DNA from: Bacteroidaceae bacterium
GTDB taxonomy: Bacteria; Bacteroidota; Bacteroidia; Bacteroidales; Bacteroidaceae
Direction of reading: 5' to 3'
Length of the DNA stretch: 64,000 bases
Assembly (NCBI GenBank): GCA_024401225.1
Contig: JAKSLM010000004.1
Span: 38,890-102,889, forward strand
The position numbers were made by a program, and so were the translations under genes. The notes below the pieces were generated by a model that was given only the letters and a program-made list of their open reading frames with translations, was not told the DNA's origin and did not search any database. Each line of letters begins with the position of its first letter. The first letter of the stretch is position 1. This document shows, piece after piece, positions 16,522-26,400 of this stretch.

Positions 16522-17274
16522 ATGAAGAAACTCTTTACTCTTATCGCTACCGCTGCGCTCGTTCTCGGCAGCTGTACAAGCGAAAAGCCTGAATGGGCAG
16601 AAGAAACAATTCAGGATAAGGCAACAATCAATCTTTCTATCACAAATGATGATGCTATGGTGATTACTCGTGCTGAGCAGACTGCAGATAATAATGCTTG
16701 GTATGCAAAGGTTGGAAGTGAGGCTATGGCTGCTGCCTCTTCAATCGTAGGAAAGGCGTATAATCCTGGTGATTATACCATTACTGTTGCTAACTTTGCA
16801 ACTGAATCTGCAGCGTATGAAGGTGCTGGTTCTGCTTATTATACTGCAGAGAAATCTGTTACTCTGGCAAAGGGCGCAAATACAGTGAGCATCGAATGTG
16901 GTACTGCAAAGAACTCGAAATTGACAATTGATTGGACTGGAACAACTGGTATTTCTGGACTCGCAATGAATTCGGTTACTGCTAAGCAGGAAGCTAAGTC
17001 AAGAACATATTCTTACACAGTAGGAGGTAGTGCATTCTTCTACGCTGGTACAGACATTACTTATACTATTGCTTATTCGTACAATGGCGCAGGCAAGCAG
17101 ATTGATGGTACAATAGCTGCTCCTGCTGCAGCTACTGAGTACAAGCTCAATGTTTCTGCAAACAGTAACGGTTCTATCACTACGCTTACAATCACTTACG
17201 ATGATGCGTTTGCTGCTGGTGAAACAACTACTATTACTATCGATGCAGCCACAGGTGCTAAGGTCGATGCATAA
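16522..17274 (+). CDS. DUF4493-type lipoprotein 7
   Basis: 250 residues. Lipobox Cys18 (V-L-G-S-C), acidic E-W-A-E-E tether, strand A-T-I-N-L-S-I, then V-I-T-R50-A. The domain shows N-P-G-D-Y-T-I-T-V-A-N, A-Y-Y-T-A-E-K-S and a Cys-containing strand near 130, and is rich in Ala, Thr and Ser. Its codons favour the forms used in the highly expressed ompA and surface-lipoprotein genes of this window more than its neighbours do, which hints that it may be the most abundant (major) subunit. That is an impression from reading, not a computed index. Confidence 0.75.
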   Translation: MKKLFTLIATAALVLGSCTSEKPEWAEETIQDKATINLSITNDDAMVITRAEQTADNNAWYAKVGSEAMAAASSIVGKAYNPGDYTITVANFATESAAYEGAGSAYYTAEKSVTLAKGANTVSIECGTAKNSKLTIDWTGTTGISGLAMNSVTAKQEAKSRTYSYTVGGSAFFYAGTDITYTIAYSYNGAGKQIDGTIAAPAAATEYKLNVSANSNGSITTLTITYDDAFAAGETTTITIDAATGAKVDA

Positions 17275-17276
17275 TA

Positions 17277-18014
17277 ATGAAGCGATTCAATACTCACATA
17301 TCACTCTTACTTCTTCTCTCGGCGCTGGTCGCTACCTCATGGATTGCTACCAGTTGCCAGAGCGAGGATAGTCCTTATTCCGAAGGTGGAGCAAGGACTG
17401 GACGCATTGTGCTTTCATTGCATGATGTAGAACTGTTTACGGAGGTGATAACGCGAGCAACAGGCAACATCGATGACTATTCATATACTCTTAATGGAAC
17501 GGATGTAGGTGGCAATGCGGTTTCCAGTTTGCCAGTAACATTCACCGATGGCTCTGCTATTGTTCCTGCTGGAACTTATACGCTTACAGTTACAAGCAAA
17601 TCAGCTAAGGATGAGGCGCCATGGTATGAAGGAACATCTGGGTCGTTCACTATTGGCGTTGGTGGTTCTGCTGCAGTGAGCATTAATCTTGGTGCACCAA
17701 AGAATGCAAAGATTGATGTTGTGTTTGATGATAGTTTTACAAAGCTCTATGAGAATTATTCCCTTACCATAGGAGAGAAAGTAGTTACCTCCACGGCATA
17801 CGTTACTCCTGGTGAGGTGACTTACACTATCAAGGCTTCTGCAAAGGCGGACTCTCATGTATCTGACTTGCCAGCAGAAGGTGTAACTACTACTCTAACG
17901 GTAGAAGCAGGAAAGAGCTATACTCTCAATATAACCGCAAATACCATCTCCGACCTCTTGATGGGATTTGGCGAAGGAATACATTCGGGAGCTTTTGATG
18001 CTAAGAGAAGATAG
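17277..18014 (+). CDS. DUF4493-type lipoprotein 8, last of the operon
   Basis: 245 residues. Lipobox Cys27 (I-A-T-S-C) with Q-S-E-D, strand G-R-I-V-L-S-L, and V-I-T-R60-A, aligned with the same site in gene 7. The core has V-P-A-G-T-Y-T-L-T-V-T, P-W-Y-E-G-T-S-G-S-F and V-S-I-N-L. The protein ends A-F-D-A-K-R-R, a short basic tail not present in the others. The ATG follows the preceding TAA by 2 bases. The operon terminator begins about 30 bases after the stop. Confidence 0.75.
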   Translation: MKRFNTHISLLLLLSALVATSWIATSCQSEDSPYSEGGARTGRIVLSLHDVELFTEVITRATGNIDDYSYTLNGTDVGGNAVSSLPVTFTDGSAIVPAGTYTLTVTSKSAKDEAPWYEGTSGSFTIGVGGSAAVSINLGAPKNAKIDVVFDDSFTKLYENYSLTIGEKVVTSTAYVTPGEVTYTIKASAKADSHVSDLPAEGVTTTLTVEAGKSYTLNITANTISDLLMGFGEGIHSGAFDAKRR

Positions 18015-18044
18015 AGGTGCGAAGCATCCTTGTTGAAGCAAAAC

Positions 18045-18092
18045 AAAGTCCTTACTAGAACATCGTGAAGTCCTAGTAAGGACTTTGCTTTT
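18045..18092 (+). terminator. Terminator-like hairpin at the end of the DUF4493 operon
   Basis: AAAGTCCTTACTAG (18045-18058) and its exact complement (18073-18086) form a 14-bp stem with a 14-base loop, followed by GCTTTTT. It sits 30 bases after the last stop of the operon. Confidence 0.65.
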
Positions 18093-18093
18093 T

Positions 18094-18147
18094 CCTTGCA
18101 AGGACTTCATCAACTCCTTGCAAGGAGTTTGCGAACTGCTTGCAAGG
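18094..18147. repeat. Three phased CTTGCAAGG palindromes
   Basis: CCTTGCAAGG occurs at 18094-18103 and 18116-18125, and CTTGCAAGG at 18139-18147, about 22 bases apart (roughly two helical turns). The middle copy extends to an 18-bp perfect palindrome (18112-18129). Short palindromes of this kind could be repetitive extragenic elements or protein sites. Confidence 0.6.
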
Positions 18148-18208
18148 GGTATGTAGCTTGTTGGTGAGCAGCCTGTCTATTGCAAAAATAGGGTTTAATG
18201 AAAAAAAC

Positions 18209-18463
18209 AGCCAACACCCTACTAAAAGCGTGTAAATGACTGAATGTGTATATTTTGTCTTAGTAGGGTGTTGGCTAAACACTCTACTAAGTCCCTACTG
18301 ACACTCTACTAACATTCTTTTCCTTCACTCTTGGCCAGATAGTTGTTCGTCGTCGTTGGATAGTAGGGTGTTTGTAGTGTGTTAGTAGGGTGTTTGTAAA
18401 ACATCCTACTAGGATATTTGTGATACAATCAGTAAGTTACAATGATTTAGTAGGGTGTTGGCC
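18209..18463. repeat. Clustered TAGTAGGGTGTT repeats, both orientations
   Basis: TAGTAGGGTGTT occurs forward at 18261, 18361, 18383 and 18448, inverted at 18213-18224, and as variants at 18278 and 18301. A 17-bp perfect inverted pair (18209-18225 with 18260-18276) could form a large hairpin. Together with the palindromes this fills the whole 467-base spacer between the convergent operons; no ORF or RNA gene is visible in it. Confidence 0.65.
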
Positions 18464-18481
18464 TGTTTTTGCGTGAACCGT

Positions 18482-19165
18482 TTATTTCAGTCGCAAGCCA
18501 TCTGGTTCGATAGTGATGAGCTGCTTCTTGTAGAGGTCGCCTACTGCCTGCTTGAAAACCTTCTTGCTCACTCCAAACTCAGCATAGATGTCCTCGGCTG
18601 CTGATTTGTCATGGAATTGGCAGACTCCATCGTGCTGCTTGATGTAGTCGAGCAGGCGAGGGGAGAAGTCGTTGATGAGGATGGTGCGGTCGCCCTTTTC
18701 GGTACGCATGTCGCGCTGCTTACCGTTTGGATCCTGAGGTTTGAGGAGTTTGTCAATCTTGCTTGTGCACACTATGCGGTAGGTAAGATCGTCGATGTAG
18801 CAGTACACCTGGTAGCGCTGGCCTCGCTGCATACGGACTTTCTGCTCACGGAATGGGCAGAAAAGGTCCTTCATCAGTCCCCAGTTGAGGTATGCTCCGT
18901 ACTGGTTGGTCCATGTGCACTCGAGGTAGGCAAATTCTCCTACCTGAATGAATGGGTGCTCGGTGGTGGCAACGAGTCGTTCTTCCTGATCGAGGTAGAG
19001 GAACACATCTAGTGTGTCGCCAACCTTCGTTCCCTCTGGTATGTAGCGTGTAGGGAGCAGGATGTCGCCTATCTCGCCTCCTTCAAGGTATAGTCCGTGA
19101 TCAAGGATTCTCTGTACCTTCAGCTGGTTCCTCCTGCCCAGTTGTAGTTTCTTCTGGTCGTTCAT
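18482..19165 (-). CDS. CvfB-like S1-domain RNA-binding protein
   Basis: 227 residues resembling CvfB/YitL: consecutive S1-like OB folds ([13 protein letters not shown], then a central module with [17 protein letters not shown]) and a C-terminal winged-helix-like end ([16 protein letters not shown]). The family binds RNA; in staphylococci CvfB affects virulence gene expression, but no role is known in Bacteroidales. The ATG at 19165 is preferred because the frame upstream is only the out-of-frame shadow of the ATPase gene. It still overlaps that gene's end by 65 bases, so expression is probably coupled. Confidence 0.82.
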   Translation of the reverse strand: MNDQKKLQLGRRNQLKVQRILDHGLYLEGGEIGDILLPTRYIPEGTKVGDTLDVFLYLDQEERLVATTEHPFIQVGEFAYLECTWTNQYGAYLNWGLMKDLFCPFREQKVRMQRGQRYQVYCYIDDLTYRIVCTSKIDKLLKPQDPNGKQRDMRTEKGDRTILINDFSPRLLDYIKQHDGVCQFHDKSAAEDIYAEFGVSKKVFKQAVGDLYKKQLITIEPDGLRLK

Positions 19166-19907
19166 CGTATGTGGTCTCAATAGGGGTTTCTGTAATCTCT
19201 TCAACAGGAGTGTCTGTACATTCCTCTGCGGTGCTGTCTGCATTTTCCTCAGCAGGTGCTTCGATCAGTCCGTCCTTGATGTGAATGGTGCGGTCGGTGA
19301 TGGTGGCAAGTGTCTCATCGTGAGTAACGATGACAAATGTCTGCCCAAACTTGTCGCGAAGGTCGAAGAAGAGCTGATGCAGTTCGGCTTTATTTTTCGA
19401 GTCGAGACTTCCTGAAGGTTCGTCGGCAAGTATTACGGCTGGGTTGTTGATGAGGGCGCGAGCCACGGCAACACGCTGCTTCTCGCCTCCTGACAGTTCG
19501 GAAGGCTTATGGCTGGCGCGGTCGGCAAGTCCGAGGAAGTCGAGCAACTCCTGTGCGCGGGCTTTCAGTTCCTTGTTAGGTGTGCCTTTGATCATGCCTG
19601 GTATCATCACGTTCTCCAGAGCGGTAAACTCTGGCAGCAACTGGTGAAACTGGAACACGAAACCGATGTGCTTGTTGCGGAACTTGGCAAGTTCCTTGTC
19701 GCCAAGTCGGGTGATGTCTGTTCCATCGATGTATATGGTGCCGTTGTCGGCATTGTCGAGCGTACCCATGATCTGAAGCAGGGTAGTCTTTCCGGCACCC
19801 GAAGGGCCTACGATGCTGACCACCTCCCCCTTGCCAATCTCGAGGTTGATGCCTTTCAGAACCTGCAGGTCTCCGAAGCTCTTTGTTATGTTGTATAGTC
19901 GTATCAT
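19101..19907 (-). CDS. lolD: LolD-like ABC transporter ATP-binding protein with acidic tail
   Basis: MacB/LolD-type ATPase. Walker [10 protein letters not shown] at 34-42, signature L-S-G-G-E-K-Q-R-V near 140, Walker B I-L-A-D-E-P-S-G near 160, and the switch His in V-T-H-D near 197. LolD drives extraction of lipoproteins from the inner membrane together with LolC/E permeases, which are not adjacent here. The 268 residues exceed the usual 220-235: after about residue 219 there is a low-complexity tail of Glu, Thr and Pro, the last 22 codons of which overlap the cvfB-like gene. The tail is unusual for LolD; it could be a docking element or a byproduct of the overlap. It starts inside the antiporter stop (4-base overlap). 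Confidence 0.85.
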   Translation of the reverse strand: MIRLYNITKSFGDLQVLKGINLEIGKGEVVSIVGPSGAGKTTLLQIMGTLDNADNGTIYIDGTDITRLGDKELAKFRNKHIGFVFQFHQLLPEFTALENVMIPGMIKGTPNKELKARAQELLDFLGLADRASHKPSELSGGEKQRVAVARALINNPAVILADEPSGSLDSKNKAELHQLFFDLRDKFGQTFVIVTHDETLATITDRTIHIKDGLIEAPAEENADSTAEECTDTPVEEITETPIETTYDERPEETTTGQEEPAEGTENP

Positions 19908-21991
19908 ATCATTTTTTGTATGCTAAAATAGTTGTCGAATGTCTCTTCCTGAATGTCAGGATAAACCACCATGAGGCTGCAATGGCTGAAGTCGTTCTGC
20001 AGAATCATAGGCAGCTTGTTCATCTGCTTCTGGTACGAGATGCCTGTTCTGCGGCTTGCGATGACCACAAGCAGATGGTCGTTTTCAATCTGTGGACTGA
20101 GCTGCTGGAACTCGCTCCATGCTGACATGGTGACGTATTCTGTTCTCACGCTGCCGTGTCGGCTTCCCATGTATGAGGCAATGAGCTGGCTGGCCGACTC
20201 TGTGGCATGGAACTCGCATCGGCATCCAAGGTCCTCTGCCATACGGGCTATACGGTTGATCCAGCGGGTGAATCCCTTTTCGTATTCTGCCTTTTCTGGT
20301 ACTACGACCACAATCTTGCGTATGGTGTTGGAAGGAATCTTGAAGTTGACAATCATAAGCTGGCGAGGCATGCCGTCTATCAGACCCTGAGCAAACTGGC
20401 CGAAGAATGAGTCGTTCGGTTTGCGCTTCTTGTGCAGTCCTATCAGCACCTCGCTGGCATCGTTCTCTTTGAGCGAATGGATGGCTGCAGTTACGAAGTT
20501 GACCGCAAGTCGGGTCTGTGTCTGAACAGGAACATCGGCAGCAGCTGCAATCTTTGATGCCAGGGCAAGGCATTCGCGGCTGTGAGCCTGGGTCTGCTCG
20601 TTGACGTCGGCATCGTTGATGATGCTCAGGCAGATAAGTCCTCGCTTCAGTTTGCGGTTGCGCATCATGAAGGCTGCATTCATCAGCGTTGGTATGTTGC
20701 TCGTCTCATGGATAGGGATGAGGATCTTTTCGTCATCGAGGGCTGTAGAGTCGCGGCGTTCGCCATTCTTAGAGCGTTGTTTCTTTTCCTCAAGCTTCAA
20801 CCGTCTGGCAGCATGCTCTGTGGCAAACGAACTGATGATGCACGAGATGAGAATCATCATCACCACACCATCGAGTACGGCATTGTCCATGAGCGGAATG
20901 CCTGGTTTGGGCTGGAGCTTTGTGCCGACCATCACCATGGCAAGGGCGCCGGCAGCATGGGCTTCGGTAAGTCCGAACATCATGGTGCCTTGCTTGCGAC
21001 TGAATCCCAGTATGTATTGGGTGATGTGGGCTGCCAGATACTTGGATAGGGTACCAGCCACCACCATGACTATAACCACCACTACGGCCTTGACATCGTG
21101 GAGCAGGGGCTCAACGTTGACAAGCATTCCTACGCCGATAAGGAAATAAGGAATGAACAGCGCGTTACCAACGAACTCAAGGCGGTTCATAAGAGGTGAT
21201 GTGAGAGGAATGAAGCGGTTGAGCACCAGTCCCGAGAGGAATGCTCCAAGTATGCCCTCCAGTCCGCATAGTTCGGCAATAGCTGCCGAGATGAACACGC
21301 AGACGAGAGCGAACGTGAACTGCATAATAGGTTCGGTAAACTTCTTGAAGAAGATGCGGATGACCTTTGGCAATCCACCAAACAGAATAGCGATATAGAT
21401 GATGAACTTTGCAACGAACCATCCCCAATACCACACTCCACTCTTGCCTGTGATGACACCTGAGAGTCCGGCCAAAGTGAGAAGGGAGAGAAGCAGCGCC
21501 ACCATCGTGGCCACCACGGAGATGGTCACGGCAGGGTTCTTGCTAAGGCCGTATTTGCCCACGATGGTATAGGATACAAGGGTGTGCGAAGCCAGTATGC
21601 AAGCGAGAAGTAATGATGCTGCGGCCGTGTAGTGCAGGAACCAGTAGCCTGCTATGAATCCGAAAGCAAATGGGATGATGGTGGTTATGACTCCAAACAG
21701 GATGCCTCGGCTGTAGTTCTGCTTGAGGTTCTGCATGTCCATCTCAAGTCCGGCAAGAAACATGATGAAGTATATGCCTACCTTGCCAAACAGTTCGAAC
21801 GAAGCGTCGCGTGCCAGGAGATTCAGACCGTTTTCGCCTATCAGCACTCCCGCTAAAATCATGCCTATGAGGTGCGGGATGTGCAGTTTGCTCAGTACCA
21901 TAGGAGCAAACAGAATCACGCACAGCACCACGATGAAAATCCATGTAGGGTCTGTAATCGGGAGATGCAAATATGTAGTTATTAGGTCCAA
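19904..21991 (-). CDS. Kef-type cation:proton antiporter (CPA2) with C-terminal USP-like domains
   Basis: About 695 residues. The first ~400 form 11-12 membrane helices of the Na_H_Exchanger fold ([11 protein letters not shown] near the N-terminus, then [14 protein letters not shown], the CPA2 signature). The last ~270 residues look like two universal-stress-protein domains ([22 protein letters not shown]), a layout common in bacteroidal antiporters, where the domain may sense nucleotides. It should exchange K+ or Na+ for H+ across the inner membrane. There is no ATG near the N-terminus. A TTG at 22012 lies inside the promoter box (22010-22017), so the TTG at 21991 is preferred; the start remains uncertain. 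Confidence 0.85.
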   Translation of the reverse strand: MDLITTYLHLPITDPTWIFIVVLCVILFAPMVLSKLHIPHLIGMILAGVLIGENGLNLLARDASFELFGKVGIYFIMFLAGLEMDMQNLKQNYSRGILFGVITTIIPFAFGFIAGYWFLHYTAAASLLLACILASHTLVSYTIVGKYGLSKNPAVTISVVATMVALLLSLLTLAGLSGVITGKSGVWYWGWFVAKFIIYIAILFGGLPKVIRIFFKKFTEPIMQFTFALVCVFISAAIAELCGLEGILGAFLSGLVLNRFIPLTSPLMNRLEFVGNALFIPYFLIGVGMLVNVEPLLHDVKAVVVVIVMVVAGTLSKYLAAHITQYILGFSRKQGTMMFGLTEAHAAGALAMVMVGTKLQPKPGIPLMDNAVLDGVVMMILISCIISSFATEHAARRLKLEEKKQRSKNGERRDSTALDDEKILIPIHETSNIPTLMNAAFMMRNRKLKRGLICLSIINDADVNEQTQAHSRECLALASKIAAAADVPVQTQTRLAVNFVTAAIHSLKENDASEVLIGLHKKRKPNDSFFGQFAQGLIDGMPRQLMIVNFKIPSNTIRKIVVVVPEKAEYEKGFTRWINRIARMAEDLGCRCEFHATESASQLIASYMGSRHGSVRTEYVTMSAWSEFQQLSPQIENDHLLVVIASRRTGISYQKQMNKLPMILQNDFSHCSLMVVYPDIQEETFDNYFSIQKMI

Positions 21992-22009
21992 ATATGTTGA
22001 ATTTTGCCA

Positions 22010-22017
22010 CAAAGTTA
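22010..22017 (-). promoter_or_regulatory. Promoter -7 box of the antiporter-lolD-cvfB operon
   Basis: TAACTTTG on the minus strand, about 19 bases before the preferred TTG start, which implies a very short leader. It decides against the TTG at 22012. Confidence 0.55.
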
Positions 22018-22060
22018 GAGAAAATATCGCAAATTTGTCGTTTAAGTCAACAAAATATTA

Positions 22061-22068
22061 TACTTTTG
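22061..22068 (+). promoter_or_regulatory. Promoter -7 box for asd
   Basis: TACTTTTG fits TAnnTTTG and is 108 bases before the asd ATG. A TTTG lies 23 bases upstream (22034-22037), slightly too far for the usual spacing. Confidence 0.5.
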
Positions 22069-22175
22069 CACCCAAATTGCGAATGATTAATGTAAGAATC
22101 AGCACAAATCACATGGGCAATAGCAATGTGATGGCTTTTTTTAAGGTAAATATATTTTTTTAATTAAGTAATAAA

Positions 22176-23234
22176 ATGAAAGTAGCTATTGTTGGCGCAT
22201 CGGGCGCTGTAGGTCAGGAATTTCTTCGTGTTCTCGATGAGAGAAATTTTCCAATGGACGACCTTGTTCTCTTTGGTTCTACACGTAGTGCAGGAACTAA
22301 GTACACATTCCGTGGTAAGGAGTATGAAGTGAAGCTCCTTCAGCATGGTGACGATTTCAAGGATGTTGATATCGCATTTACCAGCGCAGGTGCAGGTACA
22401 AGCAAGGAATTTGCAGAGGACATCACCAAGTACGGTGCAGTAATGATCGACAACTCCAGCGCTTTCCGTATGGATGACGATGTGCCATTGGTAGTGCCAG
22501 AGTGCAACGCTGAGGATGCACTCAACCGTCCACGCGGCATCATCGCAAACCCTAACTGTACTACAATCATGATGGTAGTAGTACTCAAGCCAATCGAGAA
22601 GCTCTCGCACATCAACCGCATCCATGTAGCATCGTACCAGAGTGCTTCAGGTGCTGGTGCTGCAGCTATGGCTGAGCTCCAGGAGCAGTACAAGCAGCTC
22701 GCTAACTCACAGGATCCAACCGTGAGCAAGTTTGCTTACCAGCTCGCATACAATGTCATCCCTCAGATTGATGTGTTCCAGCCAAACGGATACACTAAGG
22801 AGGAGATGAAGATGTTTAACGAGACAAAGAAGATCATGCATACTGACGCTAAGTGCTCGGCAATGTGCGTACGTATCTCTTCTCTTCGTGCTCACTCAGA
22901 GGCTGTGTGGGTTGAGACTGACGAACCTGTATCAGTCGAGGCAGCACAGAAGGCAATCTCGGAGGCTGAGGGCGTAACACTCATCGACGACATCCTCAAG
23001 GTAGGTGCAAAGGCTAACCCAGATGCCAATGCTGAGACTATGGAAGGTCTGCCTTACCCAATGCCACTCTATGCTGCAGGCAAGGATGATGTCTATGTAG
23101 GCCGTGTTCGCAAGGACCTCTCAAACGAGAACGGACTCACATTCTGGCTCACAGGCGACCAGATCAAGAAGGGTGCAGCTCTCAATGCTGTACAGATTGC
23201 AGAGTACCTCATCAAGGTGGGTAATGTAAAGTAA
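22176..23234 (+). CDS. asd: Aspartate-semialdehyde dehydrogenase
   Basis: 352 residues; NADPH-dependent reduction of aspartyl-4-phosphate to aspartate semialdehyde, the branch point to lysine/diaminopimelate, threonine and methionine. The N-terminal Rossmann motif is G-A-S-G-A-V-G (7-13). The catalytic Cys128 lies in N-P-N-C-T-T, preceded by [17 protein letters not shown] follows near 150 and the substrate-binding R-x-x-x-H segment (R-I-S-S-L-R-A-H-S) near 233. Length is normal. It is monocistronic, with its own promoter box and a terminator hairpin downstream. Confidence 0.96.
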   Translation: MKVAIVGASGAVGQEFLRVLDERNFPMDDLVLFGSTRSAGTKYTFRGKEYEVKLLQHGDDFKDVDIAFTSAGAGTSKEFAEDITKYGAVMIDNSSAFRMDDDVPLVVPECNAEDALNRPRGIIANPNCTTIMMVVVLKPIEKLSHINRIHVASYQSASGAGAAAMAELQEQYKQLANSQDPTVSKFAYQLAYNVIPQIDVFQPNGYTKEEMKMFNETKKIMHTDAKCSAMCVRISSLRAHSEAVWVETDEPVSVEAAQKAISEAEGVTLIDDILKVGAKANPDANAETMEGLPYPMPLYAAGKDDVYVGRVRKDLSNENGLTFWLTGDQIKKGAALNAVQIAEYLIKVGNVK

Positions 23235-23271
23235 AAAAGAAGTGTCGGCACTATGCCGGACAATGATATGT

Positions 23272-23304
23272 AGTGGCTTGGAAACGTAAGGTTTTCAAGC
23301 CACT
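23272..23304 (+). terminator. Hairpin terminator after asd
   Basis: GTGGCTTGGAAAC (23273-23285) pairs with GTTTTCAAGCCAC (23291-23303) through one G-U pair and a 5-base loop, followed by TTCTGTTTG. Confidence 0.55.
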
Positions 23305-23359
23305 TCTGTTTGATTATGGTGAAATGAGGGCGTGAAAGACGTGTTTTTTGCCATTTCTC

Positions 23360-23390
23360 TTTGTGAAATGAGTTTTTTTTCGTTTCTTTG
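23360..23390 (+). promoter_or_regulatory. Promoter for the CotH protein
   Basis: TTTG (23360-23363), 19 bases, then TTTCTTTG (23383-23390). The second base of the -7 box is T rather than A, but the spacing is exact. It is 70 bases before the ATG at 23461. Confidence 0.5.
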
Positions 23391-23460
23391 CACGTTAATA
23401 TACAGTTGAATACGCCAAAATGTACATGACAAATTATTGAAAATAACAAAATATAAAGAT

Positions 23461-26400
23461 ATGCTAACCTCTAAAAAACTCCTTTTTGCATTACTGTTAG
23501 GCGTCCTTCCTTGCTTTGAAACTTATGCCCAAGCATGGATCGATGTTACCGATTCGTATATCAAGAACCCACGTTACGACAATAACGACTATTCCTTCTG
23601 GGAAGGAACTCCATTGTCGGGATACAACCCTCATGAAAATGCGGAGCACTACGAGAAGACATTCAATACTTATCAGGTGTTGAAGGGATTGCCTGCTGGT
23701 AAATACCGCGTCAGTCTCAATGCTTTCTACCGCATGGGTAGTTCTCAGGAGGATTTTGAAAAGTATTATAATGGTACGTACAAGCAGAGTCAGTATGCAA
23801 AGCTCTATGCTGAGTCGTCTGTGAATTATTACGATGTTGGCATTGTGCCTGCAAGTTCTGCTCGTTTGGCAAATTCGTTGGGAGGTGAGACCTCACTGGT
23901 AGGCAACACTTGGAATACATACCATATTCCGAACAATATGGATGCTGCCTTCTATTGGTTTACGAATGGCAAGTATGTGAACGAACTTGAGTGTGAGGTT
24001 GGCGCAGACGGTGTGCTCACTATTGGTATTCTCAAGAATGAGTTCGTATACCAGGACTGGGTGTGCATCGACAACTGGAAACTGGAGTCGTATGTTGAAA
24101 TGACGGGTTTGGTTCTCGACCAGACGTCTTTGTCGCTGATCAGCGGAGAAACAGCCCAGTTGAATGCAACCATCACGCCAAGCGATTTGCTTGTGAACTC
24201 ATCAGCAAAGTGGACTTCTTCCAACACCGAGGTTGCAACGGTAGAGAATGGACTTGTGACAGCTGTGGCATCAGGCAGCGCATTTATCTATGCCAAGATG
24301 GGTACTTACACCAAGTCGTGCCGTGTGACGGTGAGCACTTCGACTCCGACATCCGAGAACATCGTAATCAACGAGATCATGGCTGCCAATGTGGATGTGT
24401 ATCGTGATCCTTCAACCAACTTTGGCTGTTGGGTGGAATTGTACAACCCTACAAACCGTGGAGTCGCTTTGGGCGGACTGTATGTGACTGATGATCCTGC
24501 TAATCTGAAGAAGCACAAGCTTGTGGATAAGTATGGTACTCTGCCAGCCCATGGTTTCGCTATCTTGAACTTCGACCATCATGAGAACTTCACTTCGCTC
24601 TCTTACAGACAGATTGACTTCAAGCTTAACTGTGATGGTGGTACCATCATCGTATCGGATGGCACAAATATCATTGCACAGCAGGATTATCCTCAGGCAT
24701 TGAGTCGTGTGTCGTATGCACGAACTGAGGATGGTGGCGACACATGGGCAAATGCAGGCAACCCAACTCCTGGAGAGACTAATGCGGAGAATAGTGCATT
24801 TGCAAAGACTCGTCTCGAGGCTCCTGAGGTAAATAAGCCGGGACAGCGTTTTACTGGCATCCTTTCGGTCAAGGTGACAATACCTGAAGGCGCAACCCTG
24901 CGTTATACCACCGATGGTACGACTCCTACTCTTACCAATGGTACAACTTCGCCTTCCGGTTCATTCGCTGTGAAGAAGACTACCTGCTATCGTTTCCGTC
25001 TCTTCAAGGATGGCTATCTTCCAAGTGCAGTCGTGACACGTTCTTATCTGTTTGATAGCGGCAACGAACCATTCCCTATCATCAGCGTTGTAACTGACGA
25101 TAGCGGAAGCAATGGTAATATCTTCAATTCCAGCTACGCACTATTCCAGCGCTCGACTTATGGTCGACCAGGTAATGGACAGAATACAGCCTGCAACTGG
25201 AATATGGACTGGGATCGTCCAGTGAACTTTGAGTATATTACTACCGACAATGAGTGCGTGATTTCTCAGGAGTGTGACTTCTCTGCTTGTGGTGGTTGGA
25301 GCCGTGCATGGACTCCTCATTCATTCAAGCTCAAGGCAAGCAAGCAGTATGATTTGCTTAATTCGTTCGACTATCAGTTCTTTGACGAGAAGCCATTCCT
25401 TAAACATAAGACTCTCCAGATTCGAAATGGAGGTAATGACAACGGATGCCGTATCAAGGACCCTGCATTGCAGCGTGTCATTTCGTCTTCTGGTCTCTAT
25501 GTTGACTATCAATCATGGCAGCCAGTTCATGTGTTTGTGAACGGCGAACCTTATGCCGTGCTCAATATGCGCGAACCTAATAATAAGCATCACGGATATT
25601 CCAACTATGGTATCGATACTGACGAGATGGATCAGTTCGAGATCTGTGCTGACTCTGGTTATGTGCAGATGGAAGGTACTAACGAGGTGTTCCTGAAGTG
25701 GTATGATCTGGCAAAGACTGCCGATGATGCATCGTCGTATGCAGAAATCCAGAAGCTGGTGGATATTGATGAGTATATCAACTACATGGCAGTACAGCTT
25801 TATCTGGGCGGAAATGACTGGCCTCGAAACAATCTTAAGGCTTATAGGGATAGGAATGATGGTAAGTTCCGCTTCATCCTCTTCGACCTCGATGCAGCAT
25901 TCTCATCTGGCAATCCATTCAATGATTTCTTCGCAAAGGAGCACTATCGTTTCGACAATCTTCTCGGATACGACTATTCGCGCAATGTAAGCATTGCAGG
26001 CACTTCAAAGAGTCTGGAACTCAAGGTTGTGACTATCTTCAAGAATATGCTTAAGAATGATAGTTTCCGCAAACAGTTCATTGATGCATTCTGTATCGTG
26101 GCAGGTTCGGTATTCGAACCAAATCGCGTAAAGGAGATTGTCAACGAGGCTGCTTCTTACCTTGGACAGGGTAACTATGTATGGCCATCGAACACAGCCA
26201 ACGATATCATCCGCAACCTCAGCGCAAGTCGTCAGACTTCAATGATTACGCAGTTGCGAAACAACTCTAACATGAAGTTGTCTTCGGCAGCAAAGACCTA
26301 TAAGCTGTCAAGCAATATCGATGAGGCTTCCATCCTGGTAAACGGCCAGGAAGTACCTACTGGCAAGTTCTCAGGACAGTTGTTTGCCCCTGCTGTAGTA

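Noticed and set aside
18094-18463. Possible CRISPR array
   Set aside because: Repeats are 9-17 bases, in both orientations and irregularly spaced, with no unique spacers of constant length and no cas genes.
19904-22012. TTG at 22012 as start of the antiporter
   Set aside because: This codon lies within the promoter -7 box (22010-22017), so it would not be transcribed from that promoter.
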